57,659 nt of DNA from Hyphomicrobiales bacterium (GTDB lineage Bacteria > Pseudomonadota > Alphaproteobacteria > Rhizobiales > Devosiaceae). Numbering within the stretch: position 1 is the stretch's first letter; the number at the start of each line of letters is the position of its first letter. The translations under genes were made by a program, and so were the position numbers. The notes under the pieces were generated by a model, which ran no database searches, had not been told where the DNA came from, and worked only from the letters and a program-made list of their open reading frames with translations. Location of the stretch: assembly GCA_900470445.1 (NCBI GenBank), contig UCAU01000053.1:1-57659 (forward strand). The letters are read 5' to 3'. Positions 8,499-17,327 of this stretch are shown piece by piece.

Positions 8499-8684
8499 CA
8501 TTTACCTTTCGTTAAGGTTTGGGGCCGGCCGATTTTGATTCACACCCTGTTAACCTCTGTGCTGCGCCCTTGTGTCACCGCGATGGGCGATTGTGGACGG
8601 CGATGAATTCATCCAAAACACCGCCATGATAATACAAATACTAAGAACAAGATTCTCTTTAGGGGTTTTGGAAGGGATGATCGA

Positions 8685-9719
8685 ATGAGCGCTGTGGCCC
8701 ACAAACCTTTGCTGGCAACAGTGCTGGGCGAGCGCCAGGAGCGACCCCCGATCTGGATCATGCGACAGGCTGGTCGCTATTTGCCGGAATATCGCGAGCT
8801 GCGCGCCAAGACCAATGGATTTCTGGAACTCTGCTACACGCCGGAGCTGGCCGCTGAAGTGACGCTGCAGCCGCTGCGCCGTTTCCCGCTCGATGCGGCA
8901 ATCCTGTTCTCCGACATTCTGGTCATTCCCGACGCCCTGGGCCAATCGGTGCGCTTTGAGGCTGGGGAAGGGCCTGTCCTTGAGTCAGTGACTGCCGAGA
9001 CAATCGGGCAATTGCAGCCCGAGCGGGCTTTGGATCATTTGGCGCCCGTGTTTGAAACGCTGCGTCGGGTTCGCGCTGGGCTTGCTCCCGATAAGACCTT
9101 GATCGGTTTCTGCGGGTCGCCCTGGACGGTCGCGACTTACATGATCGGCGGCCGCGGCTCGCCCGATCAGGCCGCCGCGCGATTGTTTGCCCTGCGGCAC
9201 CCTGAGGCCTTTGCGGCTCTGATGGATGTGCTGGTGCAAACCAGTATCGACTATCTCGTCGCCCAATTCGCTGCCGGCGCCGATGTGGTGCAGCTGTTTG
9301 AAAGCTGGGCGCTGAACCTGGACGAGGTCGCCTTTACCCACCAGGTCATCGATCCCAATCGCCGCATTGTCGAAGGCGTTCGCGCTCGCGTGCCCGATGC
9401 GCCGATCATCGGCTTTCCGCGGGGTGCGGCTGGCAATATTGCGCCTTACGTCGCGGCAACGGGCGTTAATGCCGTCGGGCTCGATTATGCCACCCCGCTG
9501 GAGTTTGCCGCCAAGCACGTCCCGGCCGGGTTTACCGTGCAGGGCAATCTTGATCCGCTGCGGCTGGTGGCCGGCGGTGCGCAGATGGAAGATCGGGCCC
9601 ACCAGATCATTGCCGCCTTTGCCGATCGGCCGCATATTTTCAATCTGGGCCATGGCATCGTCCCCGAGACGCCGATTGCCCATGTCGAGCGCCTGGTCGA
9701 GCTGGTCAAAAACGGCTAG
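8685..9719 (+). CDS. hemE: Uroporphyrinogen decarboxylase
   Basis: 344 aa cytoplasmic enzyme of heme synthesis that converts uroporphyrinogen III to coproporphyrinogen III. The family signature PIWIMRQAGRYLPEYRELR is at about 22-40, and GFCGSPWT is at about 142. The ATG at 8685 follows a GAAGGGA ribosome-binding site. It is followed by hemJ after 38 bases. Its upstream region is the candidate origin, so its promoter is probably embedded in CtrA and CcrM controlled DNA. Confidence 0.97.
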   Translation: MSAVAHKPLLATVLGERQERPPIWIMRQAGRYLPEYRELRAKTNGFLELCYTPELAAEVTLQPLRRFPLDAAILFSDILVIPDALGQSVRFEAGEGPVLESVTAETIGQLQPERALDHLAPVFETLRRVRAGLAPDKTLIGFCGSPWTVATYMIGGRGSPDQAAARLFALRHPEAFAALMDVLVQTSIDYLVAQFAAGADVVQLFESWALNLDEVAFTHQVIDPNRRIVEGVRARVPDAPIIGFPRGAAGNIAPYVAATGVNAVGLDYATPLEFAAKHVPAGFTVQGNLDPLRLVAGGAQMEDRAHQIIAAFADRPHIFNLGHGIVPETPIAHVERLVELVKNG

Positions 9720-9757
9720 CGGACCAAAGAAACTGAACTGTTGAGGAGTTCACCCAA

Positions 9758-10180
9758 ATGGAATGGATCAAGGCGGGCCATGTGATCGCCGTCATCGCCT
9801 GGATGGCTGGCATGCTCTATCTGCCGCGGCTCTTCGTTTATCATTCGGTGGCCGAGATCGGCTCGGACAAATCCGAGACCTTCAAGATCATGGAACGCCG
9901 GCTGCTGCGCGGCATCATCACGCCGGCCATGATTGCCACCTGGATTTTTGGCCTCTGGATGGTGGCTTTGGGTGCTGTCGATTGGAGTGCCGGCTGGCCC
10001 TATCTTAAGGCCGTCTGCGTTTTGGCACTGACCGCCTGTCATGGGATTCTGGCCCGGCATACGCGCGAATTTGCTAGGGACAAGAATACCAGGTCGCAAA
10101 AGTACTTCCGCATCATCAACGAAGTGCCGACGGTTTTGATGATCATCATCGTCATCGCGGTGATCGCGCGGCCGTTCTGA
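9758..10180 (+). CDS. hemJ: Protoporphyrinogen oxidase HemJ
   Basis: 140 aa membrane protein of the HemJ family, which oxidises protoporphyrinogen IX to protoporphyrin IX in bacteria lacking HemG or HemY. The opening WIKAGHVIAVIAWMAGMLYLPRLFVYH is characteristic in parts and carries the conserved N-terminal histidine (H8). About four transmembrane segments can be drawn. GAGGAG lies before the ATG. The adjacency to hemE fits a heme operon. Confidence 0.93.
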   Translation: MEWIKAGHVIAVIAWMAGMLYLPRLFVYHSVAEIGSDKSETFKIMERRLLRGIITPAMIATWIFGLWMVALGAVDWSAGWPYLKAVCVLALTACHGILARHTREFARDKNTRSQKYFRIINEVPTVLMIIIVIAVIARPF

Positions 10181-10185
10181 AATCC

Positions 10186-10201
10186 TGTTTCACGTGAATC
10201 C
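10186..10201. promoter_or_regulatory. parS: parS-like site 1
   Basis: TGTTTCACGTGAATCC matches the parS palindrome TGTTTCACGTGAAACA at 14 of 16 positions. It lies 6 bases after the hemJ stop in the hemJ-rho gap and is the parS copy closest to the candidate origin. Confidence 0.75.
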
Positions 10202-10366
10202 GGTTCGGGCGTTCGTGTTCGATCTTGAAATCGGGCCGGGATCACGCTACATGATGGCCAACGCACCCGAGACTCAAAGCTGACTTCCCAAGTCGCTGCG
10301 CGGTGCCCACCCTCCCAAAATAGCCTCAACGCTCTTTTCGATTTCCCTCAAGGGTCCATCCGCTAC

Positions 10367-11632
10367 ATGCAGAATATGAAGCTCAGCGAGCTCAAGGCCA
10401 AATCTCCGGCCGAATTGCTGGTGTTCGCCGAAGAACACGAGGTCGAGAATGCCTCGACCATGCGCAAACAGGAATTGATGTTTGCCATTCTCAAGGAGCT
10501 GGCGGCTCGGGATATCGACATTACCGGGGAAGGCGTGGTCGAAGTGCTGCCGGACGGTTTTGGCTTTCTGCGCTCTCCCGACGCCAATTACCTTCCCGGT
10601 CCCGACGATATCTATGTCAGCCCCAGCCAGATCCGCCGCTTCGGCTTGCGGACCGGCGACACGGTCGAGGGCGAAATCCGCTCTCCCAAGGAAGGCGAGC
10701 GCTATTTCGCGCTGCTCAAGGTCTCGACCATTAATTTCGAAGATCCCGAGGCGGTTCGCCACAAGGTCAACTTCGATAACCTGACCCCGCTTTATCCCGA
10801 AGAACGGCTCCGCATGGAGCTGCCTGATCCCACTTTGAAGGATCGTTCGGCCCGAATCCTCGATCTGGTGGCGCCACTTGGCAAAGGCCAGCGTGCTTTG
10901 ATTGTTGCACCGCCACGTACCGGTAAGACGGTATTGTTGCAGAATATTGCACAATCCATCGCGACCAATCACCCCGAATGCTATCTCATCGTGCTGCTCA
11001 TCGACGAGCGCCCCGAAGAAGTGACCGATATGCAGCGCTCGGTGCGCGGCGAAGTCATCTCCTCGACCTTTGACGAGCCGGCCAGCCGCCACGTTCAGGT
11101 CGCCGAAATGGTGATCGAAAAGGCCAAGCGTCTGGTCGAACACAAGCGCGACGTGGTCATCCTGCTCGATTCCATCACCCGCCTCGGCCGCGCTTACAAC
11201 ACTGTCGTGCCAAGCTCCGGCAAGGTTTTGACCGGTGGCGTGGATGCCAATGCCTTGCAGCGCCCCAAGCGCTTCTTTGGCGCGGCGCGCAATATCGAAG
11301 ATGGCGGTTCGCTGACCATTATTTCGACGGCGCTGATCGATACCGGCTCGCGCATGGACGAAGTGATCTTTGAAGAATTCAAGGGCACCGGTAACTCGGA
11401 AATTATTCTGGACCGTAAGGTCGCCGACAAGCGCGTCTTCCCGGCGCTGGACATCACCAAGTCCGGCACCCGCAAGGAAGAACTGCTGGTCGAGCCCGAT
11501 ATCCTGAAGAAGATGTATGTGTTGCGCCGTATCCTGACCCCGATGGGCACGATCGACGCCATGGAATTCCTGATGGACAAGATCCGCCAGACTAAGACGA
11601 ATTCCGACTTCTTCGATTCGATGAATACCTAA
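10367..11632 (+). CDS. rho: Transcription termination factor Rho
   Basis: 421 aa hexameric RNA-dependent ATPase that ends transcription. The N-terminal helical domain is at about 1-48, followed by an RNA-binding cold-shock-like domain with GFGFLR at 64-69. Walker A is APPRTGKT at 181-188. Later come [12 protein letters not shown] and the conserved [20 protein letters not shown] region in separate secondary-channel elements. Length is normal, with no inserted domain. A 186-base gap with a parS-like site precedes it, so it probably has its own promoter. Confidence 0.97.
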   Translation: MQNMKLSELKAKSPAELLVFAEEHEVENASTMRKQELMFAILKELAARDIDITGEGVVEVLPDGFGFLRSPDANYLPGPDDIYVSPSQIRRFGLRTGDTVEGEIRSPKEGERYFALLKVSTINFEDPEAVRHKVNFDNLTPLYPEERLRMELPDPTLKDRSARILDLVAPLGKGQRALIVAPPRTGKTVLLQNIAQSIATNHPECYLIVLLIDERPEEVTDMQRSVRGEVISSTFDEPASRHVQVAEMVIEKAKRLVEHKRDVVILLDSITRLGRAYNTVVPSSGKVLTGGVDANALQRPKRFFGAARNIEDGGSLTIISTALIDTGSRMDEVIFEEFKGTGNSEIILDRKVADKRVFPALDITKSGTRKEELLVEPDILKKMYVLRRILTPMGTIDAMEFLMDKIRQTKTNSDFFDSMNT

Positions 11633-11668
11633 AGCAGATGGGCGCGTTGCGAGCTTTCGCCGCGCCTA

Positions 11669-12979
11669 TTGCCGTCTGATCCGGTGCGGTCAGGCGATAC
11701 AATCGTGGCGTTGTCCTCCGGGGCACCGCCCTCGGGCGTCGCGGTGATCCGGCTCTCCGGTCCCGCCGTCCCTCAAATCCTCGCCCAGGTAGCTGGCAGC
11801 GTCCCCGAACCGCGTCGCATGGTGCTCCGACCGATTGGTCTGGGTTCCGTCCTTGATCGTGGTCTGGTTGCCTTCTTTCCCGCTCCCCATAGCTTTACCG
11901 GCGAAGACTGTGCCGAATTGCAGGTGCATGGCTCGCCCGCCGGCGTGCGCGCCATTCTCAAATTGCTGACTGGGCAGGGGGCCCGCCTGGCTGAAGCCGG
12001 CGAATTCACCCGCCGCGCCTTCGAGAATGGCAAGCTGGACCTGGTTGAAATCGAAGGCCTGGGCGATCTGCTGGAAGCCGAAACGGAAAACCAGCGGCGT
12101 CAGGCCCTGGCTCGTTTCGAAGGCGGCCTGTCGCGCCAAATCGATGATTGGCGCAATCAGCTGCTTGATCTGCGGGCCGAAATTGAAGCGCGGCTTGATT
12201 TTTCCGATGAAGGTGATGTTGCCGATGGTCTGCCGGTACAATTCGGCGACGACATCGCGGCGCTGAAATCCAGCATTGGCATGGCACTGGCCTCGATCGA
12301 GCATGGCCGTATCGTCCGCGAGGGTATTCGCGTGGCGCTGGCCGGCGTTCCCAATGCTGGAAAATCCAGCCTGCTCAATGCCTTAGCGCGCTCCGATATT
12401 GCTATTGTCACCGACGAGGCGGGAACCACCCGCGATGTGAGGGAAGTCCCGCTCGATATCGCCGGTCAACTTTTTGTTCTATTGGACCTCGCCGGTCTCC
12501 GCGAGACCGACAGCAAGGCCGAGGCGGAAGGCGTGCGCCGGGCGCGTCACGCAATCGAACTCGCCGATATCGTGCTGTGGCTGACCGCGCCAGATACCGC
12601 TGATATGACGCCACCGGCCGTCTCCGTTCCCATGCTGCACATCGCGGCCAAGTCCGATCTTGGCGGCGCGGATGCTACAGCAGACATCGCCGTCTCTGCG
12701 CAAACTGGCGCTGGTTTGGATCAGCTCTTTGCGCGCCTTCGTACTATCGGGGAAACGCTGGGGACGGGTGAACCCGCTCTGCTGAGCCGTGAGCGCGATC
12801 GGCTGGCACTGCAGGAGGCGAGTGCGGCGCTTGATGCCGCTGCGAGTCGGCTGGACGACATGGAACTGGCCGCCGAGAATCTGCGGCAGGCATCATTCGC
12901 GCTGGAACGCCTAGTGGGTCGGCTTGATGCCGAGCGCGTTCTGGACCGGCTGTTTATGAGTTTTTGCATCGGCAAGTGA
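11669..12979 (+). CDS. mnmE: tRNA modification GTPase MnmE (TrmE)
   Basis: 436 aa. With MnmG it installs the carboxymethylaminomethyl group on wobble uridine-34. The N-terminal folate-binding domain is followed by a G domain with P-loop GVPNAGKS at 226-233, AGTTRD at 251-256 and DLAG at 273-276. It ends in the invariant CIGK with catalytic C433. The start is uncertain: TTG at 11669 or GTG at 11684 both fit and no strong ribosome-binding site decides. The stop codon lies inside a parS-like site. Confidence 0.95.
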   Translation: MPSDPVRSGDTIVALSSGAPPSGVAVIRLSGPAVPQILAQVAGSVPEPRRMVLRPIGLGSVLDRGLVAFFPAPHSFTGEDCAELQVHGSPAGVRAILKLLTGQGARLAEAGEFTRRAFENGKLDLVEIEGLGDLLEAETENQRRQALARFEGGLSRQIDDWRNQLLDLRAEIEARLDFSDEGDVADGLPVQFGDDIAALKSSIGMALASIEHGRIVREGIRVALAGVPNAGKSSLLNALARSDIAIVTDEAGTTRDVREVPLDIAGQLFVLLDLAGLRETDSKAEAEGVRRARHAIELADIVLWLTAPDTADMTPPAVSVPMLHIAAKSDLGGADATADIAVSAQTGAGLDQLFARLRTIGETLGTGEPALLSRERDRLALQEASAALDAAASRLDDMELAAENLRQASFALERLVGRLDAERVLDRLFMSFCIGK

Positions 12980-12992
12980 TTCACGTGAAACA
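12977..12992. promoter_or_regulatory. parS: parS-like site 2, overlapping the mnmE stop
   Basis: TGATTCACGTGAAACA matches the parS palindrome at 15 of 16 positions. Its first three bases are the TGA stop of mnmE. Confidence 0.85.
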
Positions 12993-13013
12993 CGGCCCTG
13001 CGGCGCCGTGAAT

Positions 13014-13029
13014 TGATTCACGTGAAACA
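13014..13029. promoter_or_regulatory. parS: parS-like site 3
   Basis: TGATTCACGTGAAACA, identical to site 2 and 37 bases after it, in the short mnmE-mnmG gap. Confidence 0.85.
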
Positions 13030-13061
13030 TTGGCCTATGAGGGCGCGCCGGAGATTTTATC

Positions 13062-14924
13062 ATGCGCGACTATGCAGTCATCGTTGTTGGAGGTGGCCAT
13101 GCGGGCTGCGAAGCCGCCGCGGCCTCGGCACGTCTGGGTGTTCCCACGGCCCTGGTAACCCATAAATTCGCGACCATCGGCGAAATGAGCTGCAATCCGG
13201 CTATTGGCGGCCTCGGCAAAGGCCATCTGGTGCGCGAGATCGATGCGCTGGATGGGCTAATGGGCCACGTCGCAGACCAGGCCGGCATTCAGTTCCGCGT
13301 GCTCAATCGTCGCAAGGGCCCAGCCGTACGCGGCCCTCGTGCGCAGGCCGACCGCAAGCTCTATCGCGAGGCTATGCAGGCGGCGATCACCGCCCAGTCT
13401 AATCTCGATGTCATCGAGGGCGAGGTCGATGACATCGTCGTCACGGACGGCGTGGTCAGCGGTGTCGTGCTGCTGGACGGTCGCCAGATTTCGACCAAGG
13501 CCGTAGTACTGACCACCGGCACCTTCCTGCGCGGCCTGATCCATCGCGGCGAAGAGACTGTGCCTGCTGGCCGCGTTGGCGAAAAGCCCGTGCTGGGCCT
13601 CTCCACCCGGCTCGAAGCGCTTGGCCTCAATCTCGGCCGTCTCAAGACCGGCACCCCGGCACGCCTTGACGGCAGCTCCATTGATTTCTCTGCCCTTGAA
13701 GAGCAGCCCGGCGATAATCCGCCTGAGGCATTTTCTGCCCTGACTACCGCGATCACCACGCCGCAGGTGAACTGCCACATCACCCGCACCACGGCCGAGA
13801 CTCATAAAATCATCTCGGACAATCTGCATCGCTCGGCCATGTATTCCGGCCGCATCCAGAGCCGTGGGCCACGCTATTGCCCATCCATCGAGGATAAGGT
13901 GGTGCGTTTCGCCGATCGCAATAGCCACCAGATTTTTCTCGAGCCCGAAGGGCTCGATGACAGCACGATCTATCCCAATGGCCTGTCCACCTCACTGCCG
14001 GCCGATGTGCAGGAAGCCTTTTTGAAGTCCATGCCGGGCCTTGAAAATGTGCGGATCGTGCGCCCCGGCTATGCCATCGAATATGACTATGTCGATCCGC
14101 GCGAACTGCGCCTGACGCTTGAGGTCAAAAAGCAACCCGGCCTTTATCTGGCCGGCCAGATCAATGGCACGACCGGCTATGAAGAAGCTGGCGCGCAGGG
14201 CCTGCTGGCCGGCGCCAATGCCGCCCTGGCGGCTCGTGGTGCCGAAGCGCTGACCCTGTCGCGCACCGAAAGCTATCTTGGCGTGATGGTGGACGATCTG
14301 GTGACGCGCGGTGTGTCCGAGCCCTATCGCATGTTCACCTCGCGCGCCGAATTCCGGCTCTATCTGCGCGCCGACAATGCCGATCAGCGCCTGACCCAGA
14401 CCGGGATTGAGGCCGGATTGGTCGGCGAACAGCGTGAATCTATGTTCCGCCGCAAGGCAGACGGCTTGCAGAGCGGCCGTAAGCTGCTCGAAACATTGAG
14501 CGTGTCGCCCAGTGCCGCCCGCAAGGCCGGCATTGCGGTCAACGAAGATGGCAAGGCGCGCTCGGCCTTTGATCTGCTGTCCTATCCTGATGTGTCACCA
14601 GATGATGTTACCCGGCTATGGCCGGAGATTGCCGAAATCGATGCGACCACCATCGAGCAGCTGGTGGTCGATGCGCAATATGCCGTCTATCTGGAACGCC
14701 AGCGCGCTGACATTGCTGCGGTGCGCCGCGATGAGCAGCGCGGGATTCCAGACTGGCTGGACTATGCCGCGATCCCCGGCCTCTCCATCGAACTGCGGCA
14801 GAAGCTGCAGCAGTATCAGCCGCAGACGATTGCCCAGGCACAGGCACTGGATGGGATGACACCGGCGGCCATCACGCTGTTGCTGTCAGTGATTCGTCGC
14901 GGCGAGCTGCGTAAGGCGAGTTGA
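13062..14924 (+). CDS. mnmG: tRNA uridine-34 modification enzyme MnmG (GidA)
   Basis: 620 aa FAD-dependent partner of MnmE. The dinucleotide-binding motif [10 protein letters not shown] is at 10-19 and is followed by the family signature [21 protein letters not shown] in two pieces near 46-66. A second signature, [16 protein letters not shown], is at about 366-381. Length is normal. It ends at 14924, sharing one base with the rsmG ATG. The order mnmE-mnmG-rsmG-parA-parB is widely conserved near replication origins. Confidence 0.97.
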   Translation: MRDYAVIVVGGGHAGCEAAAASARLGVPTALVTHKFATIGEMSCNPAIGGLGKGHLVREIDALDGLMGHVADQAGIQFRVLNRRKGPAVRGPRAQADRKLYREAMQAAITAQSNLDVIEGEVDDIVVTDGVVSGVVLLDGRQISTKAVVLTTGTFLRGLIHRGEETVPAGRVGEKPVLGLSTRLEALGLNLGRLKTGTPARLDGSSIDFSALEEQPGDNPPEAFSALTTAITTPQVNCHITRTTAETHKIISDNLHRSAMYSGRIQSRGPRYCPSIEDKVVRFADRNSHQIFLEPEGLDDSTIYPNGLSTSLPADVQEAFLKSMPGLENVRIVRPGYAIEYDYVDPRELRLTLEVKKQPGLYLAGQINGTTGYEEAGAQGLLAGANAALAARGAEALTLSRTESYLGVMVDDLVTRGVSEPYRMFTSRAEFRLYLRADNADQRLTQTGIEAGLVGEQRESMFRRKADGLQSGRKLLETLSVSPSAARKAGIAVNEDGKARSAFDLLSYPDVSPDDVTRLWPEIAEIDATTIEQLVVDAQYAVYLERQRADIAAVRRDEQRGIPDWLDYAAIPGLSIELRQKLQQYQPQTIAQAQALDGMTPAAITLLLSVIRRGELRKAS

Positions 14925-15571
14925 TGTCGGAAACTGCTGCCTCTCTTAGATATGCACCGTACTTTGTGCGGCCCGCTGATGCCGTTATTGCCGACCTGGA
15001 ATCCTATGCTCAGCTGTTGCGCAAGTGGCAGGCGGTACAGAATCTTGTTTCACGTGAAACACTGAACCAGGTATGGGCCCGGCATTTTGCCGACAGCCTG
15101 CAGATTCTTCCGCTATTGCGGGAGGGTGATCATAATTTCATGGACCTGGGCAGCGGTGGTGGCTTCCCGGCGCTGCCATTGGCTATTGCTCTCAAGGGCG
15201 GGCCTCAGCGATTCGTGCTGGTGGAGCCCAATGGCAGAAAGGCCAGCTTTCTCCGCACTGTAGCGCGGGAACTGGGTCTGGCGGTGACGGTTTTTGCACA
15301 GCGCAGCGACCAGATTGATTCACGTGAAACACCAGCGCCTGATGTCATAACCTCCCGCGCACTGGCGGCAATGCCACTGCTCTGCGAATGGATGGAGCCG
15401 TTTTTCACCAGCAAAACCCGGGCCTTACTGCATAAGGGGAGGGAATATGTTGAAGAATTGGCGGATTCGGGTGCGCATTGGCACCACGACGTGTTAATGG
15501 TTCCTAGCGACACCGATCCGGGCGGCGTGATCCTCGAGATCACGAATCTGCGACGGAAATCAGTGCGTTAG
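14924..15571 (+). CDS. rsmG: 16S rRNA (guanine-527-N7)-methyltransferase RsmG (GidB)
   Basis: 215 aa SAM-dependent methyltransferase for G527 of 16S rRNA. The SAM-binding loop DLGSGGGFPALPLA is at about 73-86. The ATG at 14924 overlaps the mnmG stop (TGATG); a TTG one codon earlier is possible. Two parS-like sites lie inside the coding sequence, encoding VSRET near residue 43 and DSRET near residue 133. Reading frame and DNA site are therefore under joint constraint. Confidence 0.95.
   Translation: MSETAASLRYAPYFVRPADAVIADLESYAQLLRKWQAVQNLVSRETLNQVWARHFADSLQILPLLREGDHNFMDLGSGGGFPALPLAIALKGGPQRFVLVEPNGRKASFLRTVARELGLAVTVFAQRSDQIDSRETPAPDVITSRALAAMPLLCEWMEPFFTSKTRALLHKGREYVEELADSGAHWHHDVLMVPSDTDPGGVILEITNLRRKSVR
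15046..15061. promoter_or_regulatory. parS: parS site 4, perfect consensus, inside rsmG
   Basis: TGTTTCACGTGAAACA is identical to the 16-base parS consensus and is a perfect palindrome. It lies in the rsmG coding sequence about 1.4 kb before parB. Confidence 0.93.
15316..15331. promoter_or_regulatory. parS: parS-like site 5, inside rsmG
   Basis: TGATTCACGTGAAACA, 15 of 16 matches and identical to sites 2 and 3. It lies 270 bases after site 4 in the same gene. Confidence 0.85.
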
Positions 15572-15593
15572 CGGAACGACACTGGAGGCTGAT

Positions 15594-16394
15594 TTGACGC
15601 CCCGAATTCTGACACTGGCCAATCAGAAAGGCGGCGTGGGTAAAACCACGACGGCGATCAACCTGGCGACGGCCCTGGCGGCTATTGGCGAGCGGGTGCT
15701 GATCGTCGATCTCGATCCGCAAGGCAACGCCTCGACGGGTCTCGGGGTCTCCCGCAATGACCGCGAAGTGTCCTCCTATGACCTGCTGGTGGGCGAGGCG
15801 ACCGTCGCGCAATCGGCGATCATGACCAGCGTGCCCAATGTTGCCATTGTTCCCTCGACCATGGACCTGTTGGGCGTCGAGCTGACCATTGCTGGCCAAG
15901 CAGATCGTGCTTTCAAATTGCGCAATGCTTTCAAGCAATTGAGCGATCTGACGATCAATGATCGGCCGGTCAGCTATATCCTGATCGACTGCCCGCCGTC
16001 ACTGAACCTGTTGACCATCAATTCGCTGGTGGCGGCGGATGCCGTGCTGGTGCCGCTGCAATGCGAGTTTTTTGCGCTGGAAGGCCTCAGTCAGCTGCTG
16101 CAGACCATTGAGCAGATCCGTTCGACGCTGAACCCGCGCCTGTCGATCCAGGGCGTGGTGATGACCATGTTCGACAAGCGCAACAACCTCTCCGAGCAGG
16201 TTTTGCAGGATGTGCGCAGCGAAATGGGCGATCTGGTCTATGACACAGTGATCCCGCGCAATGTGCGGCTGTCGGAAGCGCCGTCCTACGGCAAGCCGGC
16301 TTTGCTCTATGATTTGAAATGTGCCGGCAGCCAGGCCTATCTGCGGCTGGCGACCGAAGTTATCCGCCGTGAGCGGCAGCTCAACGCGGCATAG
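15594..16394 (+). CDS. parA: Chromosome partitioning ATPase ParA
   Basis: 266 aa Walker-type ATPase that moves ParB-parS complexes during segregation. The deviant Walker A motif KGGVGKTT starts at K12, with the signature lysine K12 and P-loop K17. Walker A' is LIVDLDPQGN near residue 40 and Walker B is YILIDCPPSLN near 128. There is no N-terminal HTH, as expected for a chromosomal ParA. The start is TTG at 15594 with GGAGG five bases upstream. It lies 22 bases after rsmG and 9 before parB. Confidence 0.96.
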   Translation: MTPRILTLANQKGGVGKTTTAINLATALAAIGERVLIVDLDPQGNASTGLGVSRNDREVSSYDLLVGEATVAQSAIMTSVPNVAIVPSTMDLLGVELTIAGQADRAFKLRNAFKQLSDLTINDRPVSYILIDCPPSLNLLTINSLVAADAVLVPLQCEFFALEGLSQLLQTIEQIRSTLNPRLSIQGVVMTMFDKRNNLSEQVLQDVRSEMGDLVYDTVIPRNVRLSEAPSYGKPALLYDLKCAGSQAYLRLATEVIRRERQLNAA

Positions 16395-16403
16395 GAGCCC
16401 GAT

Positions 16404-17279
16404 ATGAACGACAAACCGACACGACTGGGCCGCGGGCTGGCTGCGCTGATCGGCGATATGGCGACCATTGAAGGCGCCCGCGTCACCGAGAGCGGCGGCG
16501 TCAAGCGCCTGCCGGTTGAAATGATCATCGCCAATCGTTCCAATCCACGCCGCTCGTTCGACGCGGATCAGCTTGAAGAGCTGACCAATTCGATTCGTGA
16601 AAAGGGTGTGATGCAGCCCTTGCTGGTGCGGCCGAGCGAAGATCCTAATATTTTCGAGCTGATTGCAGGTGAGCGCCGCTGGCGCGCGTCGCAAAAGGCG
16701 GGCCTGCATGATGTGCCGGTTATTGTGCGCGATGTCGATGACAAGGAAGCGCTCGAGCTCGCCATTATCGAAAATGTGCAGCGCGCTGATCTCAATCCGC
16801 TCGAAGAGGCCATGGGCTATGGCCAGCTGATCGAGCAATTCGAGTATACCCAGCAGGACCTGGCCCAGGTGATCGGCAAGAGCCGCTCGCATGTCGCCAA
16901 TACATTGCGGCTGCTCAAGCTGCCGGAGGATGTGCGCGGCATGGTGGCCAGCGGCACGTTGACGGCGGGGCACGCCCGCACCTTGATCACGGCCGATGAT
17001 CCGGCCCAACTGGCGCGGCAGATCGTTTCTGGTGGTCTTTCGGTGCGTGAAGCGGAAGCCTTGAGTCAGCAGCGTGATGTGACGGGTAAGCGCAAGGCCA
17101 CGGAGCCAAGCGTCAGCCGGGATGCGGACACTGTCGCGCTGGAACGCCGACTGTCGGACGCGTTGGGCCTATCGGTATCGCTGGCGCATAGCGAACGCGG
17201 CGGAAAGCTGGAGATCCGCTACAAAACGCTTGAGCAGCTCGATGGCATTTGTGCGCGGCTGACTGGTTACCCGAACTGA
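16404..17279 (+). CDS. parB: Chromosome partitioning protein ParB
   Basis: 291 aa CTP-dependent DNA clamp that loads at parS. The N terminus has the conserved LGRGLAALIGD box at 8-18. The CTP-binding ParB/Srx domain contains AGERRWRASQKAGL at about 88-101. The HTH (TQQDLAQVIGKSRSHVANTL) is at about 148-167. The C-terminal dimerisation domain covers the last 60 residues. It should recognise the parS-like sites listed here; that is inferred from site sequence and location. Confidence 0.96.
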   Translation: MNDKPTRLGRGLAALIGDMATIEGARVTESGGVKRLPVEMIIANRSNPRRSFDADQLEELTNSIREKGVMQPLLVRPSEDPNIFELIAGERRWRASQKAGLHDVPVIVRDVDDKEALELAIIENVQRADLNPLEEAMGYGQLIEQFEYTQQDLAQVIGKSRSHVANTLRLLKLPEDVRGMVASGTLTAGHARTLITADDPAQLARQIVSGGLSVREAEALSQQRDVTGKRKATEPSVSRDADTVALERRLSDALGLSVSLAHSERGGKLEIRYKTLEQLDGICARLTGYPN

Positions 17280-17293
17280 TCGTGTAACCGCAA

Positions 17294-17309
17294 CGTTTCA
17301 CGTGAAACG
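17294..17309. promoter_or_regulatory. parS: parS-like site 6
   Basis: CGTTTCACGTGAAACG is a perfect 16-base palindrome that matches the parS consensus at 14 positions. It lies between the convergent ends of parB and holA. Confidence 0.8.
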
Positions 17310-17327
17310 TACACGCTGATTCCTGGG

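Larger units (their letters stand above)
8245..8684. other. oriC: Candidate chromosomal replication origin (oriC)
   Basis: A 440-base gap without a credible gene between divergent maf and hemE. Seen directly: two DnaA-box-like sites at 8254-8274, a CtrA full-site match at 8483-8498, nine GANTC sites, several GTTAAC-type motifs, and a 34-base AT-rich stretch (8 G/C) at 8627-8660 just before hemE. Known: mapped origins of Caulobacter and Sinorhizobium lie next to hemE, and Caulobacter Cori contains CtrA, DnaA and CcrM sites. Inferred: this is the origin, or at least the hemE-linked regulatory region derived from it. parAB and parS sites a few kilobases away agree with this. Confidence 0.72.
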
